Notes: a model not told the origin generated them from the sequence alone. Counted from the first letter of the stretch, positions 9,544 to 21,673 are shown. The stretch: 64,000 nucleotides of DNA from Fonsecaea monophora (GCF_001642475.1 NW_019173939.1:62001-126000); one strand, 5' to 3'. Numbers and translations: made by a program.

Positions 9544-11061
9544 ATGGCCGACAACGCAAACCCTCCAAAGCCAGATGGCTTACCTGAGGGTGCCAAATAT
9601 GAGGCTCCGAAACCTCCCAAACAAAATCCCGCCCTTCGCATGATGGGTCAGTCCTCTCAGCAGCCAATATCTAGCTGTCTTGCCTGACATACAACAGGAA
9701 TGCCCAACCTCCGATTGAGATTGCCTTCGCGTAATTGGATGATCTTCCTAACTATCGTTGGATCCTGGACTGCCGCCGTTGTTTACGACCGGAGGGAAAA
9801 GAAGAAAGCTCAGAAGAAATGGTGCGACTTGGTCGCTCACATCGCCCAGGAGCCTCTTCCGGCAAACCAAATGCCGCGGAAGTTGACTGTCTTCTTATCT
9901 GCCCCTCCCGGTGATGGCATAAGACCCTCGAGACAGTATTTCAAAGACTACGTCAAGCCCGTGCTGGTCGCCGCGGCAATCGACTACGACGTAATCGAAG
10001 GTCGGAAGGAAGGCGACGTCCGATACGGAACTGCAGAACAAATACGAAGACTTCGGCGGAAAAAGGGTGAACAGGAACCCAATGCAGCAGAGCCAGAGAT
10101 GGATACCGAAGCAGCGATAGATATGATCCGGGATAAGATGCAGATTGTGCCGGAACCTGGAGTTCGAGGGGATCTCGTCCTTGGAAGACACACTTGGAAG
10201 GAGTACATAAGAGGGCTGCATGAGGGCTGGCTAGGTCCAGTCAACGAACCGCCAACGCCAGTTGAACCTGCGTCCGTCTTCGAAGCTGAACCCTTGTCTG
10301 CACATATTCCCAACGAAGTTCGCACAGATGGTTCTCCGACAGCCACAGAAAGCCCCGAAACATCGAAATCCGACACCGAAAAGAAGCCAAGTGAGGGAGA
10401 AAAGAAAGAAGAGGAAAAGAAAAAGCCATACCCACCACCAGCGTACCTCTCCATCGATAAATATCCGTCCGCTAATTTGTCGCCTAATACTCCAAGCATA
10501 TTCGAACCGTCTCAGCCGATCTACCAACAACACCTCTTAGGCTTCCTCAAGACGCCTCAGAGAATATACCACTTTCTCACCCGGCGCTATCTAGCGGACC
10601 AAATAGGTCGAGAGACAGCAGCCATTGTGCTTGCCGCAAGCAGACCGTACGAACAAAACACTTCGTCGACCACATTCTCCACGGACCAGTCAGATTTGGA
10701 TGCAACCCCCGTCGCCACTAAATCACCTGAATCCGATGCATCTTTGTCCTCGATAGCACCGCCACCGCTGACCCAGACGATCTGGGAACAGCAATCGCTC
10801 CTCATCCAAGAGGAAGCCACGTGGCACAAGTCCGTGCGCAAGCCTCGCAAGGAGGAGGACGATGCATCCTACGAGCCCATCTGGGTCAGCGACATGGTCA
10901 TCGATGAAAGGATAGGTTCTCGAATGAGAAAGTTCCAATTGGATGCAGAAGAGGAGGCGAGAGCGGAGAGGATCGGTCGGGGAGAAGAAAAGGCGAGGGT
11001 GAAGGAGGTGGTGGATTTGAGGAACGAGAAAGTCGTTATCGGCAACTTGGACGATGATTGA
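9544..11061 (+). CDS. TIM54: Mitochondrial inner-membrane import subunit Tim54
   Basis: Exons 9544-9646 and 9698-11061 (51-nt intron, GTCAGT donor, ACAG acceptor) encode 488 residues, close to the length of yeast Tim54. A Pro-rich N-terminus (KPPKQNPALRMMGMPNLRLRLPSRNW) leads into a single membrane segment (WMIFLTIVGSWTAAVVYD, about 46-63). The family core follows: KWCDLVAHIAQEPL, the PRKLTVFLSAPPGDG stretch, and DYVKPVLVAAAIDYDVIEGR. An acidic/Lys-rich Ser-Pro linker occupies about 200-260, and the charged C-terminus lies on the intermembrane-space side in the known family. Tim54 belongs to the TIM22 carrier translocase. The upstream in-frame region lacks an ATG, so 9544 is the first usable start. 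Confidence 0.95.
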
Positions 11062-11307
11062 AAATCGCACGTTGCGAGGTCATATTGTCAAAGAACCGAT
11101 CGTGTGATTTCTCCGTGGCTGCATTGGTCTTCTAGGCAGGCAGGCAAGCAAGCACCACTGTCATTCTACTCTAACTTTGTACAAAAAAGGAAAATTTTAA
11201 TCTGTTTGCAAAAACAAAAGAACCAAAAACCCATGCAAAGCTCTCTCTGTGTGAGAAGTATATGGATGCATGGTTGGTTCGTTCAATTGGGTTTCGACTC
11301 GTACGGT

Positions 11308-13512
11308 CTAATGTGGTTCCACACGAACCCTTACTTCCCTCCTCCTCCTGCCCGTGCTACCCAAGTGCGCAGTTTCCGGGTCCCAATCGTGACCGTGACC
11401 GTGACTGGGAACGGGGCCGTCATCGACGTCCAGAAAATCTCCCCAGGGCCGCATTCCGTCCAGGATCTCGGTCTCGCGCTTCTTGAAGCGGTTGCCCTGG
11501 CGCGTGATATACATGGGCATAGTAGCCGTCGTTGCGATGTCGACTTCTTTGGCCCCGACAACGTCGTCGTCATCGTCATGATCGTCATCACCACCACCGC
11601 CACCGCCGCCGCCGTCGCCGTCGACCTCGTCTCGATCGACGTCCCAATCGCCCCACGACTCCCACAGATCTTGCCCGTTGCCCGTTCCCGCGGCGGGATT
11701 CCTCGTGCTGGTGATGGGTTCGACGGGGTCGTATTCATGCGACTCGTAGACCAACCGAAACCGGAGTGGCGGGAGGCTAAAGTACCGCGCCAACAGGGAT
11801 TTCAGGCGGTACACCGATATCGTCGTCGGGAGGAGGCGGTGGAACGGTTCCCGCGGTGGTGTTGTGGTCACGTTGTCAGTGGGGGGCATATAAAAGAAGT
11901 GAGCGTCGACGAGGCGGGAGCCGAGCGTGCCGGGCGCATAGGCGTCAATTTCGGACTTGGTCTGGGACGAGTCTGAAGAAAGGTGCGCCGCCGACTGTTG
12001 CTGTCGGAGGTACTGGACGAGAATGTCTTCGCGGTCGTACTTTTCGCACAGGCTGGAGTAGAGTGGGTAGGTTTTGCGAGCCAGCTCGACTACCTCCTGA
12101 GGTGAAAGGCTTGATGGCGTTTCAGACACTTCTTCGCCTGACAGTGGCTTCTGAGCCGTATTTCCTAGCAGAAACGGTCGCAGTTCCTTCTCCGCGACGG
12201 AGAGGTAGTAGATCTCGCCTTCTTCCCTGTCCCGCGGCGTGATGGTCGTGTAGTTCAGGGACTTTAGATTGGGGATCCGTGCCAGTGTCAGGTAGTACGA
12301 TGTTGAATCGGAATTCCTGCTTTGAACCTGCTGTTGTTGCCGAGAGCCAGATGATGGTTCTGACGATTCGTCTGATGGTCCGGACGGTTCGTACAACGGG
12401 TTCCGCGAGATGCGCAGAGAGGCGAGATTGGGGAATACCTGTGGAAGGCTGTTGACGAAGGCGTAGTCTCGGATCCTGTTGTTGGCCAGATTCAAGGTCT
12501 CGAGATTCGGGATTCCAGACGACCCAGTGGAAGCATGGGCGTCTAAGCCCAGACTAGAGATGATGTTTCCCTGGAATGACAGGGTCTTGAGGTTCGGGAA
12601 CAGAGTCAACAGGACGGGCACATGCGACAGATCCACATAGCGGTTCCCGTCGAGGATTAAGGTCGTCAAAGTAGGACATTGGGATGTTCCTGTAGCGTCG
12701 TTTATCTCAAAGGACTCCAGCTCGTTCAGAGATAGTGATAACCTCTTCAGGGATGGAAAGGCACACTTCCCCTTGGGAAAGAGAATACTGATAATCTGCG
12801 CTGGGGTGAGCAGACCCTCGTTGAGATGTAACTCCTCGACGTTCTGAAATGGATGCGGTTCCTGGAAACAGTCGGCTCCAAAGTCCCTCAAGCGCAGCCC
12901 ACCGGCCTTCAAGATCTTCAATTTCCGGAACGGGACGCACATGTCGACAACGTCTTGCCAGGTTTCAATAACGTTCCAACCTACGTCCAGTTCGACGATG
13001 TTGGGACATGTGCGTTCGAGTTCGAGCTGAGCATCTCGAATGTGCTGAGTGGAAGCACCACGCCCGGCGACGCCTGACACCACCAACTCGTCGACCAGGA
13101 CAATCTTGAGATCGGCGAGGGCCGACAACTGCTTCTGGATTCGCTCGAATCCGACCTCTTCCACCACCTTCCCGGATATCTCAATGACTTCGTCCTGGAT
13201 GTGGCTGGTAAAGGCATCCCCACCCATTTTGTTGACAGGTGCATATTTGAACCGAATCGCTTCGAGAAGCGTCCGCTCGGGATCTGGATTGCGGGAAGGT
13301 CTGACGAAGGAGGCAGCTGTTGGCGATGACGATAGACATTGGAAGATCTGTTCACCTTCATGTTGTCCGTTGTGTTTCCCACGACTGGGGTCATCCCACT
13401 CGATTCCCAGCCATTCGCCTTTCGTGTTGGAAAGGGGTCCATGATACCGCACGGTACACAACGCACCTCCGTAGCTGCGACGTTGACCAACATAAACTTC
13501 ATTGCCGGCCAT
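11308..13512 (-). CDS. Tubulin-folding cofactor E (TBCE / Pac2)
   Basis: A single-exon frame of 734 residues. The N-terminal CAP-Gly domain (about 4-80) contains KGEWLGIEWDDPSRGKHNG, with GKHNG in the place of the usual GKHDG/GKNDG. A leucine-rich repeat block follows (about 150-380; repeats such as LTTLILDGNRYV, LKTLSFQGNII, LETLNLANNRI, LASLRISRNPL), and the C-terminal part (about 530-620) resembles the ubiquitin-like domain of the family. Cofactor E takes alpha-tubulin from cofactor B and joins the supercomplex that assembles the tubulin dimer. A Gly8 tract followed by an Asp/His run (11552-11631) interrupts the C-terminal portion and is microsatellite-like at the DNA level. The stop lies about 250 bp from the Tim54 stop, tail to tail. 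Confidence 0.93.
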   Translation of the reverse strand: MAGNEVYVGQRRSYGGALCTVRYHGPLSNTKGEWLGIEWDDPSRGKHNGQHEGEQIFQCLSSSPTAASFVRPSRNPDPERTLLEAIRFKYAPVNKMGGDAFTSHIQDEVIEISGKVVEEVGFERIQKQLSALADLKIVLVDELVVSGVAGRGASTQHIRDAQLELERTCPNIVELDVGWNVIETWQDVVDMCVPFRKLKILKAGGLRLRDFGADCFQEPHPFQNVEELHLNEGLLTPAQIISILFPKGKCAFPSLKRLSLSLNELESFEINDATGTSQCPTLTTLILDGNRYVDLSHVPVLLTLFPNLKTLSFQGNIISSLGLDAHASTGSSGIPNLETLNLANNRIRDYAFVNSLPQVFPNLASLRISRNPLYEPSGPSDESSEPSSGSRQQQQVQSRNSDSTSYYLTLARIPNLKSLNYTTITPRDREEGEIYYLSVAEKELRPFLLGNTAQKPLSGEEVSETPSSLSPQEVVELARKTYPLYSSLCEKYDREDILVQYLRQQQSAAHLSSDSSQTKSEIDAYAPGTLGSRLVDAHFFYMPPTDNVTTTPPREPFHRLLPTTISVYRLKSLLARYFSLPPLRFRLVYESHEYDPVEPITSTRNPAAGTGNGQDLWESWGDWDVDRDEVDGDGGGGGGGGDDDHDDDDDVVGAKEVDIATTATMPMYITRQGNRFKKRETEILDGMRPWGDFLDVDDGPVPSHGHGHDWDPETAHLGSTGRRRREVRVRVEPH

Positions 13513-14187
13513 TGTGTCAATCGATGGTTACCTTTGCGACGCGCCCAGAAGTATTGTCTTGACAACCATCATGCAAACGACAATCTGTACCAACAATCAG
13601 TAACACCTTTTTGGCAGAAAAGTGAGCTTCGAATGTCCGCTGAAGAAGTACACTCCAGATCCGAGAGTTCTTCTCAGAGGCTGCCAGGATGCTGTATGAG
13701 CGGATTGTTCAGATACTAGGAATTCCAGGGGAGGAAGGAGCCTTGGAGTTGACGAGGTCAAGGCTGTGGGAGGAATTACGATACCTATGACTTGGGTTTA
13801 GCGTGAAATGGATTAGGCTGCAGCGCCCAATGTAGTAAAGACGAGGCTGAGGCGCATTACAGAAGCATTTCCGCTCTCCGTCACGCACGGCATGTAGTCA
13901 ACATCAGACTATCACTCCAATTGCTGATATGTTTGAATCTCTCCGCAATCTTCCTCATTTCTATCTATTCCCGGCCGACTACCATTTTCACGAGGTAATT
14001 CGGCCACAATGTCTCATCCAGACCCAAAAATGCCATGGTCCGTCACAGTACTTCTTATCCTACCCGTTGTAACGTGGCTTTCAATTTTCCAAGGATCTCC
14101 TCCTTGATAGTCCAAAGTCGAATTGAGCCAGTATCGGGATGACAATCCCAATTGCCCTGATCTCCTATCATCGGCATTGCCGTGCGT
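13513..14187. other. Intergenic region between cofactor E and Dna2
   Basis: It should contain the cofactor E promoter and the Dna2 3' flank. A frame across the cofactor E start (13339-13719, plus strand) is antisense and has no domain. Nothing else is recognisable. Confidence 0.5.
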
Positions 14188-17100
14188 TCAGTATACACCA
14201 AAATCCGTAGGGTCGAAATCTGCATCCATGTCCATATCAATGTCTTCGTATAGATGGACGTTCTCTTTGTCCAAGTCGATTCCACAGCCATCGCCGGCGA
14301 GCTCATCCAAGACATTGCGCAAGACGGGTCGCTTATCCAAAAGCTTCCGCAGGCCGCCATCAGGCCCACCAACCAGTGTAGTGCCTCTCACAACCTTGTC
14401 CGGCTTCCTAAGGGGGTGTTGTTTCTGCTTCTTCTCTGAGCCTGGAGAGTTGTGGCCCTGTCCGCTCGTCTGTAGGATTGATATTTTCTGCTTCTTTGCT
14501 GACGATGATAAAGGTGAACTTCTCGTTTCCTCTGTACTGGATTTTTGTGTAGGACCGTTGTTGGTCTGAGTGATCGCACTCTCGAAGCAATGCATCTCAT
14601 CGGCTTCACCTGGTAACTCCAGTATCCAGCCTCTTTCCTCCATAATCCTTGTCAGCCCTTCCAAGATAGGTACGCCACTCCCTCCCAAAGTGCTCCTGCT
14701 GCCCACAAGCAACAACTTACTCCTCGCCCTTGTGACTGCGACATTCACCCGTCGCCAATCTTTGAGCAGTTCACCGACATGATTATTGTCGTTACTTCGC
14801 ACGCAACTCAATATCACGACCTCCTTGTCTCGCCCTTGATATTTATCTGCGGTATGCATCTCTACCTCGCTGGATGCGACAGAGCCCGCGAAGGCTCTCA
14901 CGTCGGTTCTCAGGAGTGCCAGTTGAGAACGGTAGAACGTGATTACGCCGATGGAGCTGGGCGCAACGCCGGAGTGAATTAAGGTTGTGACCACCTGTGC
15001 CGTAAGGATCGATTCGATTCTGTTGGTGATCCGGGCACCTGCCACGTTTTCTCGTGCTGAATTTCGGGGTGTGATGGTGTCAGTATTGAGGAAGAGGCAG
15101 CGAGAGGAAGGGGAGAGGGCACATCGGAGCCAGCAGCTGGAGCTGGCGGGGCAGACAGTTTGCGTACAATGATTGCTGGCCTGAGCTAAGGAAGACGCGG
15201 TAAAATGATGTGCGGCCAACCCGCCGTCAAGATCTGGGATTTCAAGCATTCGTTTGGCAACGACTTCATTGCCACATTTGATTCGACCCGAATAGACAAG
15301 TTCCTTAGACAGGAGCATAATGTCCTCCGCCATTCGGTATTGGTGTTCCAAGTCGACCACGGAATCTGGTTGCGCATCAGACAACAGTTTAAACAGGCTC
15401 ACATCTAGACCGCCCTCCAAAGCCTGTTTATTCTGGACCAGAGGCGGTAGTTGATAGTGGTCACCCACGAGGATAAAGGTTTTGGCCATGCGGATCGGTC
15501 CCAAGCACACTGGTAACGTGATCTGAGAGGCTTCGTCGACAATGCAGAAGTCGAATGTCCGCGCATTGAAGATCCCATTGTTGACACCAAGGCAAGTGGT
15601 TGCCACGACTTTACTTTCGTGCCACGAGACGTGGAGCTCTTCAGTCGTGCGTTTGGGGATTCCTGAAATGTCGGCGAACAATTGCACCTCGGGATGCACT
15701 TTGTTGACTGCTCCTATCCGTAGGACGGGGATGTTATCGTCCTTGATTTTCAACAGGATGTTGTCCACAGCGGTGTGTGTGTACGATGCAAGTAGCACCG
15801 ACTTGCCTTGTGAAACAAGAGCACGGATGATGTGAGCAATGGTTGTGGTTTTCCCCGTGCCCGGCATACCGAGGACGAGGGCATAATCTTTGGCACTCAT
15901 CACCTTCTCGATTGCTCGTTGCTGATCGACATTGAGATTCTGTTGCGAGGCTGGTCCAGTGAGTGAATAGGCGGTGGAAGTGACCTTGAACTCTGGACGC
16001 TTATTCTCAATGATCAACAGCCGAAGCTCTCGTGCTCGCCAGAGATCTTTTTCCATCATTCGAAGGATGTTGTTCCGTGCCGTAGCCATCCCATTCGCAA
16101 ACTCATCCTTGTCAATCCGGTAGAGAATGGGCTCCTCCTGTTGTGAAGAGTGTGAGGTGCCATTGTCAGCCACATCGACATGACCAGAGAATACTTGGTT
16201 GGTCACAGGATCGAAGCCTTCCAGTCTCCTTTTTGCACGTTCGAGTCTCCGGTCAACCACTACCACGACCCTAGTAGGCTGTACATTCGTGACGAAACCG
16301 GCTGCAAAATTGAAATGTCCCTTTTCGTCCGATATCACAATTGGTTCTCCGGTGGTAATCTGTGAATCTCTAAACGAGAAGCCAGGACGAGGCAAATGTT
16401 TGATAAAGGTATACTCGAATCTGTTGATTTTGGAGCTTTCCGTATTCTCAAGTGCCGACCCAGGTTGAATAACTACTTCTGAGAAGCAACGCCCGAGTGC
16501 CTCTCGCTCTGAACTCAACATGGTCCAAAGCTCGCGGCGGAATTTCATGCTGTCGCGCTCTTCCTTCGTGAGCAGATCATCCCATTTCTTGAAGAAGGAC
16601 TGATGAGCCGGCGACAAGTGATCGACGATTTCGTTGAACTTCTCCCCCAGGCCACTGGTCTCCGCAGTGCCATTTTCGGACAACTTGTGGTACGTGAAGC
16701 AAGCTGCCTTTGAATAGCAGCTTTTGCAAAGGTGTTGTTTCTTGATCATGGGTGGCAAGGCTAACTTGTCGTGAACATAGCATGCCAATTCGTTTCGCTG
16801 AATGATCATGTGGCGTATCTCGTTTCTGATGCCTTCAACCCTATAAGTTTTGGAACTTTCCATGTAGTAGAGCATACCACATGTTACAGCAATGTCGTAT
16901 CTGTCCGACAAGAGCAGCGTGTAAAGCGCTGTTTGGACACGGTGCTGCTCGACGTTGTCCTTTTTACCGGTTTTCAGCTCGAAGGGTACCAGCAGAGTCC
17001 TCGTGGATTGTTCATTGGGCAATTTCATCTGTGCCTGAACTGTAGCGTCGATATTACCTTTGAGTCCGTACATGGGAGACCAGATATGTTCTTCGAGTTC

Positions 17101-19355
17101 GAGCAACTTGTTAATGGTAGTGGGAACGAGAAGACCGTTGCGGTCACGGATGAGAGCATCTGTTGACAAAGTATCACCAACAAAGACACTCGCCCATGCC
17201 ATCAGTTCAGGCGTTTTCCCCAAAAGGTATTCCGTTGCTTCCTGTACTCGAACACCGATTTCGTATAGCGACTCGATGTAAGATGGAAGAGTCTTGTCGA
17301 TGATCTCTCTGAAGGATTGTATATCCCATCTGTTTATCCGCAAAGCACGTCCGAAGATTTCATGCAGGATGTGACCGTAAACCTGAGGCTGACTGGCTGC
17401 GCTGGTGGCCTTTACCCTGTCTTGCAGCACGGCACGACGCATACAAGTGAACGAATCTCCGACAACAGTCGAGGAAATGAGGTGGTCAGGATGGATAATA
17501 ATCATATTCTCAGCGTCATTGACCACGCATTGACCTGTGCGATCAAACTTGCCAATCACATGAACATAAGACCCCTTGGTACATCTGGTATCGTACCAGG
17601 ATTCTCGTAGCAAGATGATATAGCACATGTTGGACCTCTCATCTTTGACTGAAAGCATCTGGGTCCTGTCAGTACTTCGAGATTGGCAAGGGGAACGAGG
17701 CATACTTTTTCTGGTCTTTTACGGCCAGGTTTGTATTCGTATTCACTCTCAAGGACTTCCACAACGAGGTAACGTTTGATGGCTCGATTGTCAATTGATA
17801 TCTATTTATCCTATCAGCATGCGCGTCATCAACTTGAAGTCTATCAAGAACGTACATGATCCTTGGATGTGACTGGTGTCCTGCTTTTTTCATAAGTCGC
17901 ATTTGCAATGTCCTCCCAAAGCTCATCATCGTCATCAAATACGTCTTCGAATTCGTCAAGTGTTTCAAGGTGCCTGGTTTGTGGTTTGGATGCCGTCGGC
18001 TTCGGAAAGCCTGGTGGATTGGCTACCACTGCTTGTGACTGTGAATCATACTTTGCAGCAAGATCAAGCATCTCATTCATTAATTCTTCGTCGTCGTCAT
18101 CCTCGTCATTAAATTCATCAAATCCTGCAGTCACAGCCTCCGGATGCAATGGCTCCTGATTCCTGTTAGGCTGCCTCTCATTTTGGTCTCGAGAACCATC
18201 CAGTTGGAGGGTTCTGCCTTCATCGTGACAATAAGAACGAGACCGCATACTCGACCCGTTGCCATTGCGATCTGGTTCAATGTGACTTATTTGGGTCTTC
18301 GCCTCGGCTTGTCCAAGGGCCCGTTCAGCACTCTCGAAAGCTTCAACATCGAGACCATCGTCGCTGAATTCAAATGATGACGATGTTTCAGACGGGGATA
18401 TAGTTTTCTTCGGTTGAGCTACTTGGGAGACGTGAGGTGCGTCTGGACCACTGGACCTGGGTCTGGTACCGTTCGGCCGTTTGCTTGGCGATACAAATGC
18501 CTGCGAGCGCCTGTCTGGCAGTGGAGAGGAGCTTGAGGGGTCTTCCGCTGCGTCAACCTTCCTTGTCAAACTTTCCTGGATTCTGTCGAGCAGAAGGCCA
18601 ACTCGAGTATTATTGGAAAGGTCACGGCGAAGAATCTCCTTGCGGGAAGCGGCAAATAGTTCTTTGGTGCGGCTATGGTGCTGGGTCGTCTGTACCCTTC
18701 TGCGCTTCGATTTTGATGTAGGCCATTCGACCCCACAGCTGTGTGTTCGCCTCAAGCTGCTGTCCTTACTGGCGGTGCTCGGTGTTTGAGGGGACGAAGG
18801 AAGCAAATGTCCGTATGCCGGCAAGCTAGGTTCTTTCCCATCTTTCTTCAACCCGTTGGCGGTTGTGTATCTGTTCCATAGATCCTGAGTAGGATCATTG
18901 TTGGGAGTGCGGAGGGACTTGTTCAGGGTGTCAAGATTCAAGGCATCCCTGTGCGCAGAGACTTGTTGCGAGGAGACGGGTGACGAACTATGAGCGCGTT
19001 TCCTGCTCCTTTGTGTGGCACCTGCTGCTGCTGAGGCGTCTGAGCTATCCGGATGTGTCTGCCAGAGAACGTGATCTTTGGGTGTCCCTTCTGGCGGAGG
19101 GCAATTGTATGCATCCTCGGTATTTGCAATGAGGTCTTCGATCGGGATGCGCACTGCGGGTGTATAGGGAACTCTAGGCTCAGTCATCTGGTCCTGGCGT
19201 GTACAGTCACGGTGGTCCGAACTGGGTTTTGTGACAGCATTTTGATCCTGTTGGTTCTCCTTGTCTTCGTCTCCAGCCAGCAGTCTTTCGTCGAACGCGA
19301 AAGCTTTGAGCTTTCTTCTAGATTGCGATGAGACGCCCAAGAGGGCGGAGGGCAT
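14188..19355 (-). CDS. DNA2: DNA replication ATP-dependent nuclease/helicase Dna2
   Basis: Exons 19355-17856, 17801-17706 and 17658-14188 join in frame to 1688 residues (introns 54 and 47 nt). Residues 1-500 are disordered and acidic/Ser-rich. The RecB-like nuclease domain has the Fe-S cysteines Cys604 and C-x2-C-x5-C (843, 846, 852), plus active-site Asp736 (GNIDATV) and Glu759/Lys761 (PFELKTGK). The superfamily 1 helicase shows Walker A GMPGTGKTT (about 1129-1137), DEAS (about 1240), VGDHYQLPP, EHQYRM and a C-terminal VAVTRARSKLLLVGS block. Dna2 trims long flaps on Okazaki fragments and resects double-strand breaks. The tail after the helicase (about 1560-1688) is charged and low in order. 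Two acceptor choices exist for exon 3; only the second (CCCAG before 17658) keeps the frame. Confidence 0.96.
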
Positions 19356-20029
19356 TATGTTAGGCGAACTGATGTCTTCGTGTCAGTCATGGACTGCGAT
19401 GAGGGAAGGAGGGAAGAATTGAAGTTCGTCAATGTTGTGGTGGAGCATGGTCGAGGGTCGACACAACCCACACAACGGCCCAAAGTCGCGTCCAACTTCA
19501 AGTGGGAAGCGCGTCGAGACTAAAGAGTCGAGAGGCGTGTGCACGTGATCAGCTGTACGATGATGTCATATCGCAGTCTCTACCTACTAAGAAAAGCACA
19601 GCCTCAAGGCTCAGGGGATATTCAAACCACATCCCGGCCCCCTACACCATATCTCCTGGTCAGCTCAGGCAAACTCTGCGACGAGACCCTCAAAACACCT
19701 CTCTGTGTCTTATATCTTGTGCATGCGCTCACAGAAGAGAAGTGCCCCGACCTTTCTCCGCCTTGGACGCCTGTGTAGAGGGCCGCAGTCATGACTCGAT
19801 TGTGCCTGGTTCGAATCTTCGAGATCTGCAACTTCCAAAACCAACCCGGGCGCACGGATTCCACAGCCTTACCCAGATGACCAAGCACCATGTGAAGTCT
19901 GGATGCTGTGCGTCTGAATCTCTTGTTTTTGCAATCAAAGACCCTGAAACAAACAGCTTGCAACATCGACCCTGACCAACTTGCAATCACTTGGTTCCTT
20001 CGGGTGCCAGTCCGTTTGATCGTGCAACG
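19356..20029. promoter_or_regulatory. Divergent promoter, Dna2 / sirtuin
   Basis: The 674-bp interval separates two divergent starts, a replication nuclease and a chromatin deacetylase. I looked for an MluI-type cell-cycle box (ACGCGT) and did not see one. The short overlapping frames here carry no domain. Confidence 0.5.
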
Positions 20030-21673
20030 ATGGCCACTTCAGCACCCCATTCCCCTGCCCATCGGGATGGCAATTCTTACTTCGATATCTCACCCGATCG
20101 ACCATCGCCTTCCAAACTACTCCGTATTCATCAGTTAAATATGGACAGAGCATCATCCCTCCCGCCACGACGACTTTCTTCACCCGCGAAGAGAGTTCCA
20201 CAAATTCGGCCCCGCTTGAATCAGTATTTCACGCTGGATCACGCCGTCTCACTCTTCAAATCGTCCAAGAATATCATCATCTTGACGGGCGCTGGTATTT
20301 CCACTTCCCTGGGAGTGCCGGATTTTCGTTCTGCTAATGGTGTTTACAACCTACTCGTTGATTCGGTCTATGACGATCCACAGGAATTGTTCCACATCGA
20401 CAATTTCAAGGCTGACCCGGAAGAGTTTTTCAGACAGGCTGCAAAAGTGTTTCCGAAGATGCAAGGTCTCGTGCCCGCTGAAGGCGGTGTCGGTTCAAGC
20501 AAGTCAAGCCACGATACTTCGATCCCTCTGATTCCAAAATACAGTTTAACCCACGCCTTTATCTCTATGTTACAGTCGAAGGGGAAGCTTCTGACAAATT
20601 ACACTCAAAACATCGATGGTCTAGAGGTTGCCGCAGGTGTATCTCCCTCGAAACTGATCCAGTGTCATGGCACCCTAGCAACCGCCACCTGCATGAGCTG
20701 TGGAAAACGAACAACCGCCAGGAAATACATGCCTGTTGTGCGGGCAGGAGGAGTACCCTATTGTAAATGCACCCTGGTCGATGGAGGTCCCAAACCGAGA
20801 ACTAGCAGCAAGGGCCGAGGACGCAGCGGCAAAAAGAAACGCAAGCGGGACGAATTCGAAGACACAGACTCGGAAGACTCGGCGGCGAAAAGAGATTTTC
20901 CGAAAGGCCTTCTCAAACCAGACATGACCTTCTTTGGCGAGGACATCGCAGATTCTTATGCTCCTCGACTGAACATTGACAAAAGCAAGGTAGACTTGCT
21001 CGTTATTGTCGGCACGTCTCTGAAAGTCGAGCCTGTGAATGAAATGCTCCTCAATATTCCTCCAACGGTGCCACAGATCTGGATAAGTAAAGACAGGTGC
21101 CAGCGTGAAGGGGTCAAAGTTGATATTGAACTTTTGGGCGAGTGTGACTTGGTCTTAGAAGAAATTGCTCGCCGAGCAGGATGGGAAGATGCGTTGAACG
21201 AGAGACTATGGTCTAGAGAAAAGTCCTTGAACGCAAAGGATCAGTCTACGAAGAAACTCAATTCCAACAAATCGCAAGCTAAACATGAACCCAGAAACGG
21301 CAATCCATCACCGGTGAAAAAAGAAGGATCCCTTCAAATACGGCCAAAAACAAACGAAACAGCCGGCCCCACGACTACGTCCGCCAGGAACATTGTTATC
21401 AAAGTCAATGACCAGGAGATGGCCCCGTCTGCAGAGACTGATGTGGAGCACAAACAGAGACAACTACCTAAGGGAAATGGCAATGGTACCGGCAACGGTA
21501 ATGTCGACGTCGGAGTCGACGCAGACAAGCGCAAACCGAGATGCAGCAATGCTACTGCGCAAGACCACAACCTGGAACCTGAAAAGAAAATACAACCTCA
21601 TTCACCTTCAAAAGTCATTGTCGAGCTCGAAGAAGGTACCAGGTCGAGATGGTATATCAGACGCGCCAAGTGA
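20030..21673 (+). CDS. Sir2/Hst1-type NAD-dependent protein deacetylase
   Basis: An intronless frame of 547 residues. The Rossmann core shows GAGISTSLGVPDFRS (about 87-101), TQNIDGLE and the catalytic His213 (QCHGTL). Later come FFGED and GTSLKVEPVNEM, which form the NAD site. The zinc ribbon has Cys221/Cys224 (CMSC) but the second pair reads Cys245-Lys-Cys247, a C-X-C in place of the usual C-X2-C. After it comes an insert with KKKRKRDEFEDTDSEDS, a likely nuclear signal followed by acidic Ser sites. The order and the SLTHAFISMLQSKGKLLTNYTQNID block fit class I Sir2/Hst1 enzymes that deacetylate histones. The C-terminal 150 residues are disordered. The start is the ATG at 20030; the open frame further upstream has no earlier ATG in phase. 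Confidence 0.93.
   Translation: MATSAPHSPAHRDGNSYFDISPDRPSPSKLLRIHQLNMDRASSLPPRRLSSPAKRVPQIRPRLNQYFTLDHAVSLFKSSKNIIILTGAGISTSLGVPDFRSANGVYNLLVDSVYDDPQELFHIDNFKADPEEFFRQAAKVFPKMQGLVPAEGGVGSSKSSHDTSIPLIPKYSLTHAFISMLQSKGKLLTNYTQNIDGLEVAAGVSPSKLIQCHGTLATATCMSCGKRTTARKYMPVVRAGGVPYCKCTLVDGGPKPRTSSKGRGRSGKKKRKRDEFEDTDSEDSAAKRDFPKGLLKPDMTFFGEDIADSYAPRLNIDKSKVDLLVIVGTSLKVEPVNEMLLNIPPTVPQIWISKDRCQREGVKVDIELLGECDLVLEEIARRAGWEDALNERLWSREKSLNAKDQSTKKLNSNKSQAKHEPRNGNPSPVKKEGSLQIRPKTNETAGPTTTSARNIVIKVNDQEMAPSAETDVEHKQRQLPKGNGNGTGNGNVDVGVDADKRKPRCSNATAQDHNLEPEKKIQPHSPSKVIVELEEGTRSRWYIRRAK

Noticed and set aside
11104..11976. 290-residue plus-strand frame opposite tubulin cofactor E
   Set aside because: It is antisense to a clearly identified gene and consists of the complement of its repeats.
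19805..19830. GGTTCGAAT-like sequence suggesting a tRNA B box
   Set aside because: The flanking bases do not form a T-arm stem and no matching A box or acceptor stem is present.
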